Source: Endomychus coccineus (Eukaryota; Arthropoda; Insecta; Coleoptera; Endomychidae). Taken from it: DNA of 64,000 nt. Position numbers and translations under genes: made by a program. Positions 57,871 to 64,000 of this stretch are shown here, piece after piece (position 1 is the first letter of the stretch; each line of letters begins with the position of its first letter). Under the pieces are notes generated by a model. The model saw only the letters and a list, made by a program, of their open reading frames with translations, did no database searches and was not told where the DNA came from. Location: positions 166,841,111 to 166,905,110 of the forward strand of contig OY294069.1 of NCBI GenBank assembly GCA_958510875.1. Reading direction: 5' to 3'.

Positions 57871-60790
57871 GGATGGCAATATTTGATTCCCCTCTTCTGA
57901 TTCTGCGTAACTTCGAAAAAAAATACGGTCGAAAACAAAATTTTTGGGGTCTTCAGGAAGTGCCTAGACAATGATATTCACACTTGACAAAGTTGGTTCA
58001 AAAAGATCTGAGTTCAAAATTTCTCTTGATGGTTAGATGTGCAGAACAAAGCCAGGCGCGGCAGATGCTCCAAAAAAGAACCACCCCTGAAGCAGGAACC
58101 ATTCCCGATACAGGAGAAGGAGAGGAATTTGAAAAAATGGAGAAAATGCTTTTGATTTCATTCTCACAGGAACGAACATGCGTCCGTGTTGCTCATGCTC
58201 GAGATATATCCGTGATGAATGTGTCAGAATAAATATTGGTAATAACGTGCTATATTTTATTCTGATTGCTCAGAATATTACTGAAGGTTTCCCATCACTT
58301 TTATGGTTTTTTCACAGTTCCATCAATTCTTATATATGACCTTGATAGATACACCGTGTGCTCATCAAGACACTATCACGTCACTATAGAGCAATTTTTC
58401 ATCGCTATCAATCTTCCTAAACTGGAATTATTTCGCCATCATTCTATTGCAAAAACCTCAAGTTAATAGGAATATCAAACGCATCCGTTGTATTTTGGAA
58501 AATGAGAAAACTACGTGGATCTAAACCTGTCACTGGGCATTACATGAATCAGGCATATCCGAAGAAGATGCGTTTCTTTTTGCTCCAGGAATACCTCCAA
58601 TTCCAAATCAGATACTTTGCCAGTTATTGATTCATTGTCTTGATAATTCACTTCGAAGATCTATCTAACATTTTCATATTTATTATATTGTGGTTATCAT
58701 GCCCATCATCATTCAGACATTTGTTTGACTAGCAAATGAATAAATAGACAAAAATGGAAAATTCTTTTTCCATCGTGTTCAGGATGACTTACACATAGTT
58801 ATTCAGAAAAGACTCGTGATTATTATCATTATTGAGCAATGGAAAACCATTTTCAATTAACAAATGGAATTTCTTTTATAACAAATGGAATGTAACGGGC
58901 TTTTTTAAGCACTCAAGTCAGAGAAAAAAATTTTTTTGTTGCTAAGATTTGCTAAAATGTTCCAGGTTTTCCGTGAAACGGGTCGGATTTTCCATTTTCC
59001 GACTTATAAAAGACATTTTTCCTTAATAGTAATGATCACGACCCCCCTTCTCTCTGATTAAGTCATCCTGAATACGATGCAAAAAGAATTTTGCATTTTC
59101 GTGTTTATCACACTTTCGACTTGACTGAAACTATATCAGGTATCACGTTTTGTAGTGGTTTTCATTCTTTTTTGATCATAGAATCAATATATCTAGCCGA
59201 AGTGTGAATTTTCGACACTCAATGTTTTTCCTACACTATAATAAGATCCTCATCTTAAAATAATAGGAAAAGGGATATGATATATGGGTTCTTCCAGATA
59301 TGGAAGGTATAGATAAATATTCGAATTAAATTATGATATTCAAATGACATTTTTCGTTTTTGGGAAGGAATGAATCATTTTTCTTATTCGAAACAGTGTA
59401 TAAAATAGTCTCACAATATTGACTGGAAACAATTACTGATTTTACTCAGCTGATCCTGCTGGTCGACGCGGAATGAACAAAATCTACGGCATGGTATAAG
59501 GAGCTTAATAGAAAACTGATGGGGCATCCAACATACAGGACTAAATAAAAGACGTTAAAGTTGATTGCTTTATTTCCTCGAGGAAATTGACCAAGTGCAA
59601 AACCTCACCCACTGGAATTTAAAAGTATAGTCTGGTAGTAAATTCTGTTTATCTCACATGCATTTGCCTTTCCTCAGACTGTGTAGGTATCTTTCCAAAG
59701 TTTATGTATGCCATAAGTAAGCCAATATGGCGAGCAATGCGTTAAAAAGTTGAAACTACATACGTTAGATGAATAACGAAACCTTCCCACATAGCAAATA
59801 TTAACACCCGAAGTATTTATCACCTACAAAATACACTTGCGAAATGAGAAGATAGAAATCGACCAACAGGTTCGTTACAAATCTCATTTTGAGACATCAT
59901 TTCCTAGGAAGCAACGGACTCGAGTATCTCAATCTCACGCCAAAATGTAGCTATTGATTATTGTACGTTTCCAGCCCGGCAAGGGAGAACTACATTTCAT
60001 ATTATACCAAACATTCCACATATCGTACTCATATATATGTTATTTGGAATAAAAATTAATTGGAGAATCTGCGATCGAATTCTTCATTTTATTCGAATTC
60101 CAGTGCTGCGAATGGCGATATAAAATATAACATTGGCAAATGTTGAATTCCAATGTGATTCTTTCCAAGTCGTGCTTTTTGAAACATCGCAATTGATTAT
60201 GGAATGCTATATGCCCTTGCCCTTTTCAAACACACAGATTTGTCTTCAATTGATAAAATTGTTGATTGAATAATTGAGTTTCCTGATCAATGCAATAAAA
60301 TCAAAATGTAGAATACCGTATTTGAGAAGAAATTCTTCTCAATGATCGTGGAATACTGTTCACTATATCTACTTTTTACTTCCTTCATTATCATACGTTG
60401 TTTAGCATATGGGGAGTATTAAAATTTTCATTGTTCTTGGGCGCGGTAACCCTTTGCAAGTGATAATTTTGGCATTCATCTTCAGATTTTCAAATGGAAT
60501 CTATAGACTTTTTTCTAGAGGCGTAGCGAACGTAGTGACTGAAGCTGTTTGGCATTCACTCTGATTGGTCAATTAACAATTTCGAAGGAGTTTCCGAGGT
60601 TTGAATAATGGAAACCTTTCTAGTCTTTGTAAAATCATACAAGTATAACTTCCTCGGAGAAGTGAGAAATGAACCAATCTCTTCATCTACACTCTGAATT
60701 GACTTAAAAATAACATTATTAGGAAGTGATTCAAAATACGACTTGTCGCTTGCACATTAGAGTAACAAAAGTATCTTATTTCCATTTTAT
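57871..60790. other. Unassigned AT-rich stretch
   Basis: No gene recognised. Plus-strand frames at 57984-58232 and 58266-58466 show no known domain. Confidence 0.45.
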
Positions 60791-60809
60791 AATGCTGGTG
60801 TAATTAATG

Positions 60810-61840
60810 ACTCCCCAAACTCTGGTGATCTGGTGAACGATGGTTCAATAAAATCTGTTCTAGGGCCGTCGCTTCAAAACAAACAGTTTACCCCCGTTGG
60901 CGCGGTAACCTATGTCTGCAGACCTGTACAGAATATGGTCAAGTCAGAAACATGTGCAATGAAACAATAAACGCTTCAAAATAAAATCAAGGTATATCGA
61001 ACGCCGGAATGGCTCTTGCTCGTTTTGGACTTTCGCCAAAGCAATTGCTGGCTAGTATACGATGAGAAAAAGGGCATTCAATCGATTCATTTCAGGATTT
61101 GTGGTTGCATAAATTAGTTTCTAAAATTACAGTATGATAGCATAGCTGTGAAAATCTGACGTGCAGGCCCAACCTTTCAAACAGTTGATCGCGTTTTGTT
61201 TGGCTATCTTTCAAAGCAATACAATACATATGGTTCGCTCCAACTCAGGAGATCCTCGTATAATATAGCGATTCTCATTTCTATTGAAAAATATGGTGAA
61301 TATCTAGCTGTAGCGTAGGATATCTCCAAAGCATTTGACCTAGTCTGTCACCAAAACCTCCGATACAATGACTATTAACACTGATGTTCTGTAAGGATAT
61401 GTCTTGGCACTAGCTTTGCTACTGCTCCATATGAACGATCTGCTAGAAGTGACCACCTCTTCCGTCCACAGTTTTGCAGATGATGGTACACATCATATCT
61501 CTTTCTAATCTAGAGCCTCTATACCGCCCAAAGAAGCAAGAGGGGCGAGACAGAGACAGGTTGCCAAATATTTTGAAATGAGGATCTGATAATCCAGTAG
61601 AGTTTAATGCAACCAAAACTCAAGCTTGCGTCTTCTACAGAAAGTCGGATCTCACAATCCCTTGTATGAAGATGTCATGTACAACTTTTCCTATGAAATC
61701 TTCCATATCTATGTTCAGGATCACCATCAACAGCATAAGATGATCATATGAGGTTCATTGCCGAAACCGCTCCTCGAAAACTTGATTTTCTATTCGTTGA
61801 ACATTACAGGTTTCTCTCTAGTGTAGTCAAAGGATAAGAA
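60810..61840 (+). pseudogene. Jockey-like LINE reverse transcriptase relic
   Basis: Begins with a block like that at 37450 (GAACGATGGTTCAATAAA). Then: EYLAVA-stop-DISKAFDLVCHQNL (first catalytic Asp in DISKAFD), VLALALLLLHMNDLLEVTTS, VHSFADDGT (catalytic ADD intact), a post-RT block with TTTTGAAATGAGGATCTGAT, and DDHMRFIAETAPRKLDFLF. Stops and frameshifts occur throughout. This is the most complete palm region of the family, here with both catalytic motifs present. Confidence 0.75.
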
Positions 61841-61939
61841 AAATTAACCGGAATCTAATTAATAATTAATAGCAGTTTTGCTACATGAGGCAGGAATCCT
61901 TGAAATCATGATGCATGACGTTACAACAGGAAGGACAAT

Positions 61940-62300
61940 GAAAGAGGCGACAAACGACGAAATTATCCTTGTATTAGACGATCGACGGTTAAAGGTGTAA
62001 GAATTAGCACAAATGCAGAGCTTTCAGAAGCAAATGTTCACCGAATCATCTCCAAACATTTTGAAATGAATGAAGTAAGTGCTAGCTCGGTTGTCAAGGA
62101 ACTCTCAGGTGTTCAGCACCTGGAGGCGAAAACGAGGAGCACCACAAATAATGTTTAGGATGTGTCAGTAGACAAAAAGGTGATGGTAACGATCTTTTGG
62201 AGTTGTGAGAGCATTCTCCTCATAGACTTTGAAGAACGCAAAACCACAATTAATGGGGCATATTATAAAGCACACTTGCACAAATTACCATAAAGTATTC
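61940..62300 (+). pseudogene. Mariner transposase fragment, internally deleted
   Basis: The plus strand shows DDRRLKV-stop-ELAQMQSFQKQM (the helix-turn-helix segment RRLKVREIAE...). After a short gap, KVMVTIFWSCESILLIDFEE and TTINGAYYKAHLHKLP follow (the block KVMATVFWD..GILLVDFL..TINGEYYA). The region with VTGDETW between them is missing, as is everything after TINGAYY. Dead fragment of a third mariner lineage. Confidence 0.8.
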
Positions 62301-62405
62301 GCAAGAAACACGTATAAAAACAGAATTGGTATTTATTTAAAAAAAATTACGTCAATGAATATCGTCTTTATTAATTGAACTAACTGAGTTCTCTTTGAAA
62401 TGACC

Positions 62406-62600
62406 TTAATTCGAAGAATAATAATTAGTTTCATGATTTCCACGAAATGACAGCGCTTGTGTATCCGAATAAATTGAAACATCGATCAAACTTGCTAAAA
62501 TTTCTCGATTGTCCCGAACTCTACTATTGAAATGTTCAATTTCAATTTGTCGTGCGCTATCTATTGCTGTGGCACGGTTTTGTTTGCCTAACATGACGAA
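62406..62600 (-). pseudogene. hAT/ZMYM-like (DUF4371-type) transposase fragment
   Basis: The minus strand encodes LGKQNRATAIDSARQIEIEHFNSRVRDNREILASLIDVSI...TQALSFRGNHET (interrupted here), matching the pattern of DUF4371 domains in hAT-derived proteins such as ZMYM1-like sequences (N.EI...LID...FLS.Q.LA.RGH.E). Only about 60 residues remain; the flanks do not continue the match. It could be a piece of a hAT element or of a host gene derived from one. Confidence 0.6.
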
Positions 62601-62607
62601 CTTTTGT

Positions 62608-63430
62608 TTTCCACCTATATTGTTTCACTATATTTCGAAAAAAGAGAACACAAGACAGTTGAATAATTTTTTCATTAATTTACTTCTCGTGAGCCAATCA
62701 CGATGATGATTTGGTTTGCATATAATGATCAAAGATTCACTCAAATCTCGTCGGGATCTTCTGGTACAACTCGTAATCGTATCAAAGATTACTGAAGCAA
62801 AATTAGCTAAAGAGACAACGTCTGATATTACCCTTTTTGGATAGTTGACACGGATACTATAGCGAACCTCAACTGAAGAGAGACATAAGTTCTATCCCAA
62901 TTTTTAACGAATTTCCGCTGTTTTATGCAAGCTATATATCTGCTCACGTGCTATCTTTTCCCATGACGAACTCACAATTTGAACTGGTATGGTCCTTGTA
63001 ATTGCTATGTTTCTCTGAGGAACAACATCTGAATATCCCGTTTTCCATCATGTTGTGTCACTACCTTTCGAAAACAGAGAACACAAGACCATAGAAATAA
63101 TTATTTCATTAATTTACTTCTCGTAAGCCAATCACGATGATTATTTTGTTGGCATATAATGATCAAAGTTTCACTCAAATCTCGTCAGGGTCATCCGGAT
63201 TGTTTCTGATACAACTCATAATCGTAACAAGGATTACTGAAGCGACATTAGCTAAATAGTTGACAAGTCTGATACCCGTTTTGGACAGTTGTCACAGATA
63301 CTATACCGAACCTCAACATAACAAGAGACATAAGTTCTATCTCAACTTTTAACGGATTACCGTCATTTTTATGCGCTTATCGCGAGCTATATATCTGCTA
63401 ACATGCTATCTTTTTCCAACTAGCATGGTT
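62608..63430. repeat. Tandem duplication, two units of about 433 bp
   Basis: AGAGAACACAAGAC occurs at 62643 and 63076. Around it, both units share CATTAATTTACTTCTCGT, GGCATATAATGATCAAAG-like text and GAGACATAAGTTCTATC, with moderate divergence. The duplicated part starts just beside the hAT-like fragment. No coding recognised. Confidence 0.85.
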
Positions 63431-64000
63431 TTACAGTGAGACAATACCTCAACTGAGACAATTTAGAACGAGCAGACATAGTATTAGTTTCGAAATCGAA
63501 TATTAATTCAGTGGAAAGTGGTGAAATTTTGTGCCCGCAACCAGAATTCTAAGTATTAGAAGCTATTAGACAAGATTGATGACGAAAAATAATTATTCCA
63601 ACATAATACTGAGAAGATATACTGATATGGATATAGCTCATCCTGTAGATTGTAATGAATCATTACTTTCCCATCCATAATCTTTCTTCACTATACCTTT
63701 CTAAAACCAATCCATTTATTTAAATAACATTCATATATGCCCTGTCAACGCCGGATAAATTCAGCTATTATATATATACAATTCAAATTGACAATCGATT
63801 TTTTTTGATGTGATAACTGACGTTATATATTATGCTCCATATTGCATTTAGCTAATATAAAAATAACAATGCGGACAGTTCAAACGCAGTTACCAATTTT
63901 ATATCCTGCTAAATATGAATTTCCATCAGTCTCTGCTAGAAATGTTCATTAAAGCAATAATATTTATAGTTATGATTTAATTTAAATTCAACCTGACCAC
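63431..64000. other. Unassigned AT-rich stretch
   Basis: No gene or repeat recognised up to the right edge. Confidence 0.5.

Noticed and set aside
1..64000. CRISPR array, bacterial operon or viral genome
   Set aside because: No regularly spaced short repeats, no operon-like gene packing, and all coding relics are metazoan transposons.

Overview
The window reads as AT-rich, transposon-filled intergenic or intronic DNA from an insect; a beetle is possible, but species is not resolvable from the sequence. I found no convincing host protein-coding exon in 64 kb. Almost every stretch with recognisable coding content is a transposable element or a relic of one. The elements are metazoan types: mariner (DD34D), other Tc1/mariner-superfamily relics, several LINE families, Penelope-like elements with GIY-YIG endonuclease, a Helitron-type PIF1 helicase end, a hAT/ZMYM-like fragment, a tRNA-derived SINE and several foldback or MITE-like elements.

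Left part (1-24 kb): a Helitron helicase C-terminus runs off the left edge. It is followed by composite dispersed repeats (0.2-3.9 kb) and by an inverted pair of Penelope-type terminal segments carrying hammerhead-ribozyme-like motifs (5.2-6.2 kb). A nearly intact mariner with perfect 30-bp terminal inverted repeats and a single in-frame stop lies at 6.86-8.19 kb. LINE relics lie at 9.1, 11 and 18 kb, a possible LTR at 15.3-16.9 kb, a 215-bp hairpin MITE at 17.4 kb, and a 1-kb foldback element at 20-21 kb.

Middle part (24-44 kb): an RNase-H-bearing LINE relic (25 kb); a 1.47-kb foldback element with ~430-bp arms enclosing a small Cys-rich/acidic ORF (27.7-29.1 kb); a 737-bp tandem array dense in CTCGTCTC motifs (29.6-32.2 kb). 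Beside the array, on the minus strand, is a sequence matching the zero-length-exon (recursive splicing) consensus. Then come many fragments of one Jockey-like LINE family, a Penelope relic (38 kb), another LINE tail (39 kb), a dead mariner (42-43 kb) and a 120-bp minisatellite.

Right part (44-64 kb): a tRNA-derived SINE inserted in a dispersed repeat whose other copy at 33 kb preserves the empty site; a Penelope relic abutting a long LINE ORF (endonuclease plus reverse transcriptase, 832 codons open) that ends in an (ATT)n tail; long palindromes in its 3' region; a 920-bp TIR element; more Jockey-like fragments; a mariner fragment; a hAT-like fragment; and a 433-bp tandem duplication.

There is no operon-like cooperation here; the relations are insertion, nesting and decay. 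Four small islands with little repeat character (about 11.7-12.0, 14.5-15.1, 21.5-21.9 and 47.9-48.1 kb) and the recursive-splice-like site are the only hints of host function. Together they would fit the inside of a very long intron, but that is inference.
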